Positions 18,539 to 29,000 of a DNA stretch of 58,238 bases are shown here, in pieces. The number at the start of each line of letters is the position of its first letter. Within the stretch, counting starts at the first letter, position 1. This DNA is from Candidatus Saccharibacteria bacterium RIFCSPHIGHO2_12_FULL_47_16b (GTDB lineage: Bacteria > Patescibacteriota > Saccharimonadia > Saccharimonadales > UBA10212): NCBI GenBank assembly GCA_001790525.1, contig MGCU01000019.1, positions 1-58,238 of the forward strand, read 5' to 3'. The translations under genes were made by a program, and so were the position numbers. A model generated the notes under the pieces. The model made no database searches, was not told the DNA's origin, and saw only the letters and a list, made by a program, of their open reading frames with translations.

Positions 18539-21121
18539 ATGGCTAAAAAAGCTAGTCGGCTGTTTTTGAATTTTCAGCCGGAAAAATTCTTGCTTCAATT
18601 ATCAATTGATCCGGACAAAATGATCTTTGACGGCCATGTGGTAATTAGCGGCAAAAAAACTGGCTCGCCGTCAAAGCGGCTGACCTTTCATCAAAAAGAT
18701 TTAAAAATAACTGATGCTAAAATCAGCCGAATCGATAAATCAACGAACGACAATATTGAAATTGCTCGGATTAACCTTCATAAAAGTTTTGAAGAAGTCC
18801 GTCTGCATACCAATGAGATTTTATATCCTGGCCAATACCGCATTGAAATAACTTTTTCCGGCCGCGTTAGCGATGCCATGCATGGTATTTACCCCTGCTA
18901 CTATGACAAGCGTCGCCAGAAGTTAATCGCCACCCAGTTTGAAAGTCATTATGCCCGCGAAGCCTTCCCTTGCATTGATGAGCCAGAAGCCAAAGCCGTT
19001 TTTGAACTAACGCTGGAAACGCCGGCCGGCCAAACAGTTTTGGGTAATACGCCAATCAAAAATCAAAAATCAAAAATCAATAAACAAATAACAGAGTTTG
19101 AACCGAGCCCCAAAATGAGCACTTATCTTTTGGCATTTGCTTTTGGGAAACTTAAATATAAGGAATCCAAAACTAACAGCGGTATTAAAGTTCGCGCTTA
19201 TGCCACACCGGCCAACTATAAACTGCTGGATTTTGCGCTGGACACGGCTGTCCGCTGTGTTGATTTTTTTGAAAATTACTTTCAAACACCGTACCCGCTA
19301 GCCAAACTTGATTTTATTGGACTACCTGATTTTTCTTCTGGCGCCATGGAAAACTGGGGTTTAATTACTTTTCGCGAAAGCCTTTTTTTGGTCGATGAAA
19401 AGTCAACCTCGATTGAAACTAAGCAGCTGGCAGCTTTGGTAATTGCTCACGAAATTTCCCATCAGTGGTTTGGCAACCTCGTGACTATGCGCTGGTGGGA
19501 TGATCTTTGGCTGAATGAAAGTTTTGCCAATCTGATGGAATACGTTGCCGTTGATAGGCTTTTTCCAAAGTGGCGTATTTTTGAGCAATTCATCAATGGC
19601 GAAATGGCAGCCGCTTTTCGGCGCGACAGCTTGCCCCACGTTCAGGCCATTCGAACCAAAGTCCGCCACCCAGACGAATTGTCTACTTTATTTGACCCGG
19701 CCATTGTTTATGCTAAAGGCGGTTGTATTTTGCATATGGTTCGCAATCTAATTGGCGACGAAGCCTTTCGCCAGGGGCTAAAAATTTATTTTAAAAAACA
19801 CAAATTCAACAATACCGAGGCTAGTGATTTATGGCAGGCCTTAAGCTCGGCGACTAAAATCAATGTCGACAGTTTTATGGAAGGTTGGTTACATCAGCCG
19901 GGCTTTCCGTTGGTTGAGGTCGATTATCAGCCCGGCTCAATGACTTTTAAGGCAACTCAACAAAGGTTAGTAGCCGGCCGCCGTAGCTCAATCGATTCGA
20001 CTATTTGGCAGGTTCCGCTAGCGCTTTCTGCTCCTGATAAGCGACTACTTTCAGATAAAGAGTCCACTTTTAAATTAGGTGAGAGTCTACCGACACTGAT
20101 TTTTAATGATGAAGCTCAAAGTTATTACCTGCCTTTTTATCGTAATCAAGCTCATCTTCAGTCTATTATTCAAGCTGTATCCAAAAAATCACTTAGTATC
20201 GTCAACCGGCTGCAACTAGTAACCGCCTATAACTTATTGGAAAAGGCCCTGATTGTTCAAAATGCTGACAATCTAGAGTTACTTTTGGCTTACCAATCTG
20301 AAGTTGAAGAACCTGTTTGGAATGTTATGTCGGCTGTACTTGGTGATGCCAAGAGACTGATTATTGGTCAAAAGTCGGATGAGCAAAATCTCAATTTCTA
20401 TATTGCCGGCCTGGTAGATAGTCTGGTTAAGCAACTTGGCTTCGAAGGTCGGCAACCAGAAACGGCTCAAACTAAACGACTAAGAAGTCTGGCTTTGTCA
20501 TTAGCCGCCAGCGCCGAGGTAGCCGATGTCCTACTCGAAGGCCATAAACGTTTTGCCGCCTTTCAGAAACCGTCTGATCTAGCGGCCGACATTAGAGATG
20601 TTGTTTATTACATCACTGCCAGATTTGGTTCGTCAGCTGATTTTAATAAGCTGGTAAAGATTTATAAGGCTCTAGAAAATGCTGATGAAAAGAACGAAAT
20701 TGCTGGCGCACTCTCATCCACTAGAAATGATAACCAAATCAAAACGCTTCTAAGCATGATGACAACCGATGATGTCAGACGGCAAGACACAACTAGCTGG
20801 TTTATAAGTCTGCTAAGCAATTATTATGCCCGAGACTTAACTTGGCGGTGGTTAGTTGATAATTGGGATTTTATTGAAGTTAACTTTGCCGGCGATAAAA
20901 GTTATAGCACTTTTCCTAAGTACGCCGCAGCTGTTTTATCGCGACCAAATGAGCTAGTAAATTACAAAAGATTCTTTGAGCCGAAATTAAAAGTACTGGC
21001 GCTGGAACGAGCTATAAGCCTTGGCATTGAAGAGATCGAGGCGCGGATTGCCTGGCGTAAATATAACGAAGCCACCACTAAAAAATGGCTAGCTCGTTTT
21101 ACTGAAGGTCCGACCTTGTAA
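18539..21121 (+). CDS. M1 family aminopeptidase
   Basis: GAMENWGLITFRE and HEISHQWFGNLVTMRWWDDLWLNESFA (HEXXH-X18-E). Confidence 0.96.
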   Translation: MAKKASRLFLNFQPEKFLLQLSIDPDKMIFDGHVVISGKKTGSPSKRLTFHQKDLKITDAKISRIDKSTNDNIEIARINLHKSFEEVRLHTNEILYPGQYRIEITFSGRVSDAMHGIYPCYYDKRRQKLIATQFESHYAREAFPCIDEPEAKAVFELTLETPAGQTVLGNTPIKNQKSKINKQITEFEPSPKMSTYLLAFAFGKLKYKESKTNSGIKVRAYATPANYKLLDFALDTAVRCVDFFENYFQTPYPLAKLDFIGLPDFSSGAMENWGLITFRESLFLVDEKSTSIETKQLAALVIAHEISHQWFGNLVTMRWWDDLWLNESFANLMEYVAVDRLFPKWRIFEQFINGEMAAAFRRDSLPHVQAIRTKVRHPDELSTLFDPAIVYAKGGCILHMVRNLIGDEAFRQGLKIYFKKHKFNNTEASDLWQALSSATKINVDSFMEGWLHQPGFPLVEVDYQPGSMTFKATQQRLVAGRRSSIDSTIWQVPLALSAPDKRLLSDKESTFKLGESLPTLIFNDEAQSYYLPFYRNQAHLQSIIQAVSKKSLSIVNRLQLVTAYNLLEKALIVQNADNLELLLAYQSEVEEPVWNVMSAVLGDAKRLIIGQKSDEQNLNFYIAGLVDSLVKQLGFEGRQPETAQTKRLRSLALSLAASAEVADVLLEGHKRFAAFQKPSDLAADIRDVVYYITARFGSSADFNKLVKIYKALENADEKNEIAGALSSTRNDNQIKTLLSMMTTDDVRRQDTTSWFISLLSNYYARDLTWRWLVDNWDFIEVNFAGDKSYSTFPKYAAAVLSRPNELVNYKRFFEPKLKVLALERAISLGIEEIEARIAWRKYNEATTKKWLARFTEGPTL

Positions 21122-21184
21122 AAAGCAAAGTGATTTTATGCAAAATCACTAGATTTTACCTCTATTTTTACAAGGTCGGACCTT
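21105..21184. repeat. 20-bp perfect inverted repeat with inner hairpin between convergent genes
   Basis: AAGGTCCGACCTTGTAAAAA (21105-21124) / TTTTTACAAGGTCGGACCTT (21165-21184); inner AGTGATTTT-atgc-AAAATCACT. Confidence 0.95.
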
Positions 21185-21186
21185 AC

Positions 21187-21528
21187 CTAGTCGATTTCAA
21201 CTAGGTTAATTTCGCTAAAGTTAGAGCCTGAAACTTCGGCGCCGATTATTCGATAGTCGCCATCGTAATTATGGTCTTGATTCCAAATCCTAGCCGCAAA
21301 TTTTAGCTGGTTTAGTTTGTGTGGTGTGATATGTTCAAGACCGCCGCCTTGATCATCGGCCTGCCGGTATTTGACCTCGACAAAATATATCACGTCTTTT
21401 TTACGAGCGACGATGTCTAGCTCACAAACTTTGGTTTTCCAGTTGCGATTAAGGATATTAAAACCATCCTTCTTCAAATGTTCGGCGACAGCTGCTTCGG
21501 CTCTTGAACCAGTTGTTAATTTTGCCAT
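21187..21528 (-). CDS. YraN/UPF0102 family endonuclease-like protein
   Basis: GSRAEAAVAEHLKKDGFNILNRNWKTKVCELDIVARKKDVIYFVEVKYR. Confidence 0.92.
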   Translation of the reverse strand: MAKLTTGSRAEAAVAEHLKKDGFNILNRNWKTKVCELDIVARKKDVIYFVEVKYRQADDQGGGLEHITPHKLNQLKFAARIWNQDHNYDGDYRIIGAEVSGSNFSEINLVEID

Positions 21529-22094
21529 AGCTCCAACTCGTACAGACGATAGATCGGTTCAAACAATTGGCGATGGATTCGTTTGAGTGCCCCAAACCGA
21601 TCTAGCGCCTGAAGGTGCTCGGGGGTAGCATAGCCAACATGCGATTCAAAGCCGTATCGCGGATGACGTTTGCCAAGTTCGATCATAAAGCGATCGCGCA
21701 GCACCTTGGCATAAATTGAGGCGGCCGAAACGATTGGAACTTTCAAGTCAGCATCAATCAGACACTGGATTCGTTTGTAGCGCCGCGAAAAATAATTTAT
21801 TGGCCCGTCCATGATAATTTCATCTTGATAGTTAACTTTTAATGACCGCAGAGCTCGTTTTAAGCCGAGCTTTTGGGCGCCGGTTAGCCCCAGGCGATCA
21901 ATCTCCACGGCTTTGACCCAACCCTCGCCGAATTGGAAGTTGGAAGTTAGAGGTTCGAATATGGTTTCTCTTTGAACTCGCGTCAGAAGTTTAGAATCTG
22001 TCAGGCCGTCGGGCAGCTCGCCGGTTTGGCGGGTGGCTACAACCAGTAGCGGACCAGCTAATGATCCTCTGCCCACCTCGTCGACGCCAATCAT
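21516..22094 (-). CDS. rnhB: ribonuclease HII
   Basis: MIGVDEVGRGSLAGPLLV...LTDSKLLT...AASIYAKVLRDRFM...GYATPEH. Confidence 0.95.
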   Translation of the reverse strand: MIGVDEVGRGSLAGPLLVVATRQTGELPDGLTDSKLLTRVQRETIFEPLTSNFQFGEGWVKAVEIDRLGLTGAQKLGLKRALRSLKVNYQDEIIMDGPINYFSRRYKRIQCLIDADLKVPIVSAASIYAKVLRDRFMIELGKRHPRYGFESHVGYATPEHLQALDRFGALKRIHRQLFEPIYRLYELELWQN

Positions 22095-22153
22095 AATTAT
22101 TAGGGTATAGGGTTTAGGGATTAGGGTCTATTGTTATTTTGTCTACTTGGCAA

Positions 22154-22786
22154 TTATTTTTCTTTGTTTTGAGGCTCGGCTGGACCTTGGGCGGCAGCTT
22201 TTTCTTTCGGCTGTTCTTCAATTTTGTCGGCTTCGGCTTTTAAGGGTTCAAGTGACTCTTCGGGGGTAGAAGTTGGTTCGTGCTTAGACAGCAATTCTTT
22301 AACTTTAGCTTCACGTTTGGCTTCTTCTTCGGCTTTGGCCGCTTCGGCTTCTTTATGGGCTTTGGCTTGTTCTTCCTTAATTTTAGTCTCTTCAGTAGTG
22401 GCAGCTTCATCCTCGATAGTGCCAACAGCCTCACGGTCAAACTTAACGCCCGTCAGTCTAGCACCTTTGCCGCGTAAGCCACGCATATAACTAAGGTAAT
22501 TACGGCGAACTTTGCTTCTTTTAGTAACTTCAATCTTGGTTACGCTTGGTGAATGAAGAAGATAGGTTTTTTCAACGCCCACACCGCTGGCAATTCGTCG
22601 AACTGTAAAGTTAGCGGTTGAACTGGCCATTCGTTTGGTCCTAATAACAGTGCCTTCAAAGACCTGAACCCGAGTTTTACCCGCCTCCAGCACCTTTTGA
22701 TGCACTCTAACTGTATCGCCGGACCGTACATCGACTGTCGACTTCCGCTTTAGGCCCTGCTCGATAAGTTGAATCGGATTTTCCAT
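22154..22786 (-). CDS. rplS: 50S ribosomal protein L19 with long charged C-terminal extension
   Basis: GDTVRVHQKVLEAGKTRVQVFEGTVIRTK...VGVEKTYLLHSPSVTKIEVTKRSKVRRNYLSYMRGLRGKGARL; extra ~95 aa charged tail. Confidence 0.94.
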   Translation of the reverse strand: MENPIQLIEQGLKRKSTVDVRSGDTVRVHQKVLEAGKTRVQVFEGTVIRTKRMASSTANFTVRRIASGVGVEKTYLLHSPSVTKIEVTKRSKVRRNYLSYMRGLRGKGARLTGVKFDREAVGTIEDEAATTEETKIKEEQAKAHKEAEAAKAEEEAKREAKVKELLSKHEPTSTPEESLEPLKAEADKIEEQPKEKAAAQGPAEPQNKEK

Positions 22787-22827
22787 AGGCTTTAAGTTAC
22801 GCTAATAGATTGTAAATCGCAAATCTT

Positions 22828-24426
22828 TTACTCAACAACCCTGTAAATTTCTTCGATAGCAGTTAGCCCGGCCGCAGCTTTTAATACACCGTCTTGCAGC
22901 ATAGTCCGCATACCTTCTGCGACAGCCTTTGCCTCCAGCGCTTCGGTAGTTATTTGATTGGCCGGCAGTTTGAGCATATCACGTACGCCGGGCGTCATAA
23001 TCAACTGTTCACGCAAGGCTAGCTGGCCGGAAAAGCCAAATGGATTCTCGGCCGACTTGCCCGGCCTATATAGGGTCAGACGATTGATGTCTGGTCTTTC
23101 AATATCCGGTGGCAAACTATCAATAACTTTCTTAAGTTGAGCCTTTAGAGCCTCATCGGGAACGTAGGGTTGCTTGGTCGCATCGTCCAAACGCCTGACC
23201 AAACGTTGAGCCATAATCAAGCGCATGGCGCTGGCAAACAGTGGATTAATACCCACCATATCGAGCATTCGGGTTAAGGCGGCAGCGGCGCTGGCAGCGT
23301 GGAAAGTACTCATTACTAAATGGCCGGTCAAAGCGCCTTGCAGGGCCGTTTTAGCGGTATCTTGGTCGCGAATCTCGCCGACCATGACTACATCCGGGTC
23401 CAGCCTCAAAACGGCTCGTAGTTTCTCGGCAAAACTTTGGCCTTCCAGTTCGCCGTGGACCGGAATTTGGGTGACGCCGGGCATATTATATTCAACTGGG
23501 TCTTCCAAGGTGATAATTTTCCGCTCCGGTTGATTGAGGGTGTTAATCAGCGCATAAAGCGTGGTGGTCTTCCCCGAGCCAGTCGGTCCAACCACCAGTA
23601 CCATGCCGGTTGGATGTTGAATAATATCATTAACAATGACGGACTCTTGCTCACTTAGACCAAGATTAGCTAAGACAAAATAGTCAAGTTTGAGATTAAA
23701 CAGGCGCATGACCACATCCATGCCATAGACGGTAGGAATAGTCTCAACCCTCAAGTTGAGAGTAACCTCCTGGTCGGTAGCCAGTTTATAAGTACGGCTA
23801 ATATGGCCAGATTGAGCCTCGGCCGCGTCGGTTGAAACATCGGCCGCGCTGGCCACAACTGACAAAAGATGGCGGTATTTTTCATAGGCAAGATAAGCTA
23901 CCGGGTGTAAAACGCCATCCACCCGAAAACGAATTCTGACATTTTGGCGCTGGCACTCTAAATGGATATCACTGGCCTTCAAACGAAAAGCCTGCTGGAC
24001 AAGATAGGCCAGCATGTCATCCGGCCGGACCTTTTCTAGCGTGGCGCTGACGTCGGCCACAATATCAGTAGTTTCGACTGGACTGATGGAAATGTTCTGA
24101 TATTCAACCTTTTTGGGCGGATCATATAGCAACATGTACTCGCGATAGCCGGCTTCAGAAATGATAAAGAAATCCGTTCGAAAATCGGAAAAGCGATCGC
24201 GTAATTTATCGATTGTCTGTTGAGCAGTCGTAGTGGTTATGCCAAAACGGATATGATGCTCATCTCCGTAAAGCGGAATAACCTTTAGCTCGTACATCTC
24301 TTTGACAGGCAAAATGTCTTTATAAAGTTGTTTAGTTAGCTGACGGGTATCGGCATAGTTTAAACCCAACAGATGCGCCCGGCGCTGGGTCAGCTGCTCA
24401 TCTTTGGTTCGTTGATCAACAGGCAT
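22828..24426 (-). CDS. type IV pilus/type II secretion assembly ATPase (PilB/GspE)
   Basis: GPTGSGKTTTLYALINTLNQPERKIITLEDPVEY, LRLDPDVVMVGEIRDQDTAKTALQGALTGHLVMSTFH. Confidence 0.93.
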   Translation of the reverse strand: MPVDQRTKDEQLTQRRAHLLGLNYADTRQLTKQLYKDILPVKEMYELKVIPLYGDEHHIRFGITTTTAQQTIDKLRDRFSDFRTDFFIISEAGYREYMLLYDPPKKVEYQNISISPVETTDIVADVSATLEKVRPDDMLAYLVQQAFRLKASDIHLECQRQNVRIRFRVDGVLHPVAYLAYEKYRHLLSVVASAADVSTDAAEAQSGHISRTYKLATDQEVTLNLRVETIPTVYGMDVVMRLFNLKLDYFVLANLGLSEQESVIVNDIIQHPTGMVLVVGPTGSGKTTTLYALINTLNQPERKIITLEDPVEYNMPGVTQIPVHGELEGQSFAEKLRAVLRLDPDVVMVGEIRDQDTAKTALQGALTGHLVMSTFHAASAAAALTRMLDMVGINPLFASAMRLIMAQRLVRRLDDATKQPYVPDEALKAQLKKVIDSLPPDIERPDINRLTLYRPGKSAENPFGFSGQLALREQLIMTPGVRDMLKLPANQITTEALEAKAVAEGMRTMLQDGVLKAAAGLTAIEEIYRVVE

Positions 24427-24501
24427 AGCACTATTATATGCTTACGCTTATAAAAACCTCAAAGCTTTAAGCTTTTGACTTTTTTGCTTTAAGCTAGAAC
24501 C

Positions 24502-24996
24502 ATGACTAAGCTGGTTTTAATTATTCATAACGTCCGTTCGGCCCATAACGTCGGTTCAATGCTAAGAACCGCCGATGGTCTTGGGATTGAAGAGGTTTAC
24601 CTGACTGGCTATACGCCGTACCCACCGGCCGTCAATGATAAGCGCTTGCCCCACATCAGACAATCAACTGGCCGCCGGATTCATAAAACCGCGCTTGGCG
24701 CTGAAAAAACAGTCAAATGGCAACATACGTCCAATGTCAAAAAATTAATCAAAGATTTAAAACTCAAGGGTTTTACAGTCGCCGCCCTTGAGCAAACCGC
24801 CGGAGCCTTAGACATAAGCAAATACCATTCAGACTCGGCCATGGCTCTTTTAGTTGGCACTGAAACAACAGGCTTAGTCGCCGAAATTATTGCTTTATGC
24901 GACGACGCCCTAATGATTCCCATGCTCGGCCAAAAAGAATCATTTAACGTTGCCGTCGCGGCGGCCATAGCGCTCTACCATTTGCGCTACAAATAG
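24502..24996 (+). CDS. TrmH/SpoU family RNA 2'-O-methyltransferase
   Basis: HNVRSAHNVGSMLRTADGLGIEEVYLTGYTP...ALLVGTETTGL...IPMLGQKESFNVAVAAAIALY. Confidence 0.93.
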   Translation: MTKLVLIIHNVRSAHNVGSMLRTADGLGIEEVYLTGYTPYPPAVNDKRLPHIRQSTGRRIHKTALGAEKTVKWQHTSNVKKLIKDLKLKGFTVAALEQTAGALDISKYHSDSAMALLVGTETTGLVAEIIALCDDALMIPMLGQKESFNVAVAAAIALYHLRYK

Positions 24997-25099
24997 CAAT
25001 CAACAATCAGCAATAAATAATAAACCGGATCTTTGATTTTTTGCCTTTTATAGATAAATGTTTTTTGTTTATTGTTTATTGTTTATAATCATAAGCAAG

Positions 25100-26008
25100 A
25101 TGCCGGCTAAAATAAAAACCTATCAACCCCATTCCCACTACCATCCTTACAGGCCAAGGGGTGTTTCCAAAAGAGCCTTTCATCAAGTTTATTGGCCGTA
25201 CCTGCCACTTATCCTAATAATCGGTCTATTTTTGGGTTTGGGTCTACGAAATTCAGCCTTGCCGCAAGCCGCAAGTCAGCCTTTGGCAACAACCTTGTCT
25301 TATGCAGACACCATGCAACCTAACAGACTGATAGCCCAAACCAACCTAGAACGTCAGCAAGCCCAACTGCCAACTTTGCGATTCAGCGCCAAGCTGGCTG
25401 CTGCCGCCCAAACCAAGGCTGATGATATGGTTAGCCGCAATTACTGGAGTCATGATACGCCTGATGGCAGCCCGCCGTGGCTATTTGTGGCCAGGCAGTC
25501 ATACGGCTACAACAAACTCGGAGAGAATTTGGCCGCCGGCTTTAACGACGAGACTTCAACTGTAGCTGGTTGGATGGCCAGCGTAGCTCATCGCGATAAC
25601 ATTCTCGATCCCGGCTTTAGTGAGGTTGGCTTTGGCGTCGCCGAGAGCCAAAATTATTCTTCCGCCGGCGGCGGTCCGATGACTGTCGTTGTAGCCTTTT
25701 ATGCCCAACCTAATCAATTAGCTGGGCCAAAAATCAGTTTAGTCAAAGGCGCTCAAGTTTCATCAGAAACAACTGCAGCTCAACTTGCCTTTGCCAACTT
25801 GCCGGTCGCTGGCGTAGCCACCAATCTAGCTGTGGCTAGCTTGCTGGCAGCTATTTTCTTCTGGTTATCTCGTCACGTTCGCTCTTTTAGACGAGCCGTC
25901 AAACAAGGCGAAAAATTCTTCTTCAGACATCCGCTTTTTGACCTAGGGCTTTTAGTAATTGCCGCTATCGGCTATCTTCTAACCCAAACCACCGGACTAA
26001 TACACTAA
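25100..26008 (+). CDS. CAP/SCP-domain (YkwD-like) membrane protein
   Basis: TNLERQQAQLPTLRFSAKLAAAAQTKADDMVSRNYWSHDTPDG...GENLAAGF; TM segments at both ends; start at ATG 25100 preferred over 25058. Confidence 0.9.
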   Translation: MPAKIKTYQPHSHYHPYRPRGVSKRAFHQVYWPYLPLILIIGLFLGLGLRNSALPQAASQPLATTLSYADTMQPNRLIAQTNLERQQAQLPTLRFSAKLAAAAQTKADDMVSRNYWSHDTPDGSPPWLFVARQSYGYNKLGENLAAGFNDETSTVAGWMASVAHRDNILDPGFSEVGFGVAESQNYSSAGGGPMTVVVAFYAQPNQLAGPKISLVKGAQVSSETTAAQLAFANLPVAGVATNLAVASLLAAIFFWLSRHVRSFRRAVKQGEKFFFRHPLFDLGLLVIAAIGYLLTQTTGLIH

Positions 26009-26088
26009 GCAGCAGTTAGAAACTAGGAATTAGTAACTAGCTTTCCAACTTCAATTCTTGCCATTTGCTACTTTCTAGCTGCTAATTA

Positions 26089-29000
26089 CTATTTTACGAT
26101 AACGTTGGTGGAACCAAAGATGGCAGCCAGGTCCCTTAAGGACTGCTCATTAACCTCAACAGCTTGGGGCAATTTGATGGCCTGCTTTTTTTCGCTCGGA
26201 CCGGTAACAATAATCACCTCGGTATCACCGCTGTGAACATCGAGTTTGGCTTTTAGGGCGGACAGGCGACCGTGGTCTTCGCTGTCTAACACCCGAATAT
26301 ACAGCTTTGCCTTGGGCTGATTGGCTACAGGCGTTGGCTTAGCCGAATTCTTTTTCTTAGCGGATGGCTTGGAGTCTTTGGCCTCATCGGCCGAGACTTC
26401 CTTGATTTCCTCGACGATAATTTTTAGCTCGCCCGCCCCCATTCTGGAGCTGTTATCAATTCGGCCTTTGACTAAAACAACTTGATCGAATTTAAGTTCG
26501 GTTGGCAGTTGTTTCAGGATCTTTGGGAAAACTATCAGCTCAATTTCGCCGGAAATATCAGCTATTCTAACAAAGGCCATCTTAGCACCGGAGCGAGTAA
26601 CAATCTCGCGCAGGCCATTAACAATGCCACCAACCGTAATCGACGAACCGTCTAAATTTGGCTCCAGCTCGGCAATGGCGATTGTATTACCTAAAAGAAA
26701 CTTCTCGTAATCTTTGAGCGGGTGGCTACTTAGATAAATTCCTAGCAGTTCCCTTTCCCAGTTAAGCTGATCGCGCGGCTTAAGTTGAGGCACGTCGGTT
26801 TGCAGGCTAAAGCTCGGCATTAGTGATTCAATCTGACCATTATCAAATAGATCGACTTGGCCGCTGGCCGCCGCCCGATGCAAACGCGCCGACAAAGCTA
26901 AAATATTATCAAGGTTATAGATTAGCTGGCTGCGATCGGCCAAGCTATCCAGCGCGCCGGCTTTGATTAAACTATCTAAGCCTTTGCGATTAACAATGTG
27001 CGGATCAACGCTTCTGCAAAAATCTTCAATTGAGCTAAAGCGGCCACCTAAACTTTGGCGGGCTCGCAGGATTTCCTCGACTGTCCCGTGACCAACATTC
27101 TTGATAGCGTCCAAACCGAAGCGGATTTGGTCTTTACCGGGAACGACCGCAAATTCATGAAAGGATTCATTTACGTCTGGTTGAAGTACTTCAATGCCGC
27201 GGTTGCGACACTCGGTAATTTCAATTGCCAGTCGATCAATATCATCGTAATCACTGGTCATTAAAGCCGCCATAAAGGCTGCCGGCCAGTTGGCCTTAAG
27301 ATAAGCCGTCTGATAGGCGATTAGGCCGTAGCAGGCGGAGTGCACTTTATTAAAACAATAGGCCGCAAAGTCCTCTAATTGTTTCCAGAATTTTTCCATT
27401 AACCGGCGGCTGACGCCTGATTTTTTAATAGCCCCTTCAATGAAATCAGCTTTTAGCTTAGCCATTACCTCTGGGTCTTTTTTGCCGATGGCTTTTCGTA
27501 AAGTGTCAGCTTGACCGCCGCTAAAGCCGCATAGTTCTTTTGATATCTGCATGACTTGTTCCTGATAGACGATTACGCCGTAAGTGTTTTCCAAAGCTTG
27601 TTTCATGAGAGGATGTAGATACTTGGCTTGGCGGTGACCGTGTTTGCGGGCAATAAAATCTTCAATCCACTGCATCGGACCCGGCCGATAAAGCGCCACC
27701 ATAGCGATAATATCCTCAAAAACAGTCGGCTTAAGCTGTTTTAAGTAGCGGCGCATGCCGTCCGATTCCAACTGAAAAACGCCAGTTGTCTCGCCGGCCT
27801 TGAGTAGCTCGAAAGTTTTTTTATCATTTAGCGGGATCTGGCTAATGTCAACCTCTTGGCCATAGACCTTTTTAACAATCCGCAGCGTATTTTTAATGAT
27901 GGTCAGGTTAGATAATCCCAAAAAATCAATTTTAAGTAAGCCTAGGTCTTCAACCGGATACATTGAATACTGGGTAGCAATAACGCCCTTTTGGGCCATT
28001 TCCAAGGGCACGAACTTGACAATCTCGTCAGGCGCAATAACTACGCCGGCGGCGTGAACGCCGTGAGAACGGATGGTGCCTTCTAGCTTCATAGCTAAAT
28101 CGAAAACCCGAACGGCTTGCGGGTTGGAGCTATATTCGGCCATCAGTTCCGGTACCTGCTCGAGGTGCTGGCTTAGCGGCGTGTGCCGGCCTTGAACTGG
28201 TGGTGGTATCATTTTGGCCAACCTATCGGCTTCAGCATAAGCAACTTGCAGGACCCGGGCGACATCACGAACCGAGTTACGAGCTGCCATCCGGCCAAAG
28301 GTAACAATATTAGCCACTCGGTCGCGGCCGAACTTGTCAATACAGTAATTAATCACTTCGTCACGGCGGTTATCCTGAATGTCAATGTCCATATCCGGCA
28401 TGCTAATGCGGTCTGGGTTTAAGAAGCGCTCGAACAACAAATCATACTCCAGCGGATCAATTTCGGTGATGCGCAGGCCGTAGGCCATAATTGAGCTAGC
28501 CGCACTGCCCCGGCCGGGACCAAAGACAATATCTCGGTCTTTGCCCCAGTTAATAAAATCAGCCACGATTAAAAAGTAGCCATTAAAGCCCATTTTATTA
28601 ACCACGCCAAGTTCAAACTCGGCTCGTTTGATAACTTCAGGTTTGAGTAATTTTTTGGTTTTGGCAACCGTTAATTTGGCGGCTTTGTCACGAGCCACAC
28701 CACCATAGCGCCAAGCCAAGCCTTGCCAAACCTGCTTTTCCAAAAGCGTTTTTTCGGTCTCGCCTTTGGGTGTCAGGAATTTGGGTATCAAAATTTCACC
28801 AAGTTTAATTTCGACGTTGCATCTTTCTGCTATAGCTTTAGTGTTAGCTATCAGTTCTGGGTGTGTAGTCTGCCAGCGTTCAATAATATCTTTTGGATCA
28901 GTTACAAACAGCTCAAAATCGGCTAGTGAAAACCGCTCTTTATCATCTAGGTAGGCGCCAGTTTGAATGCAAAGTAGAACCTCGTGGGCTTCCTGGTCTT

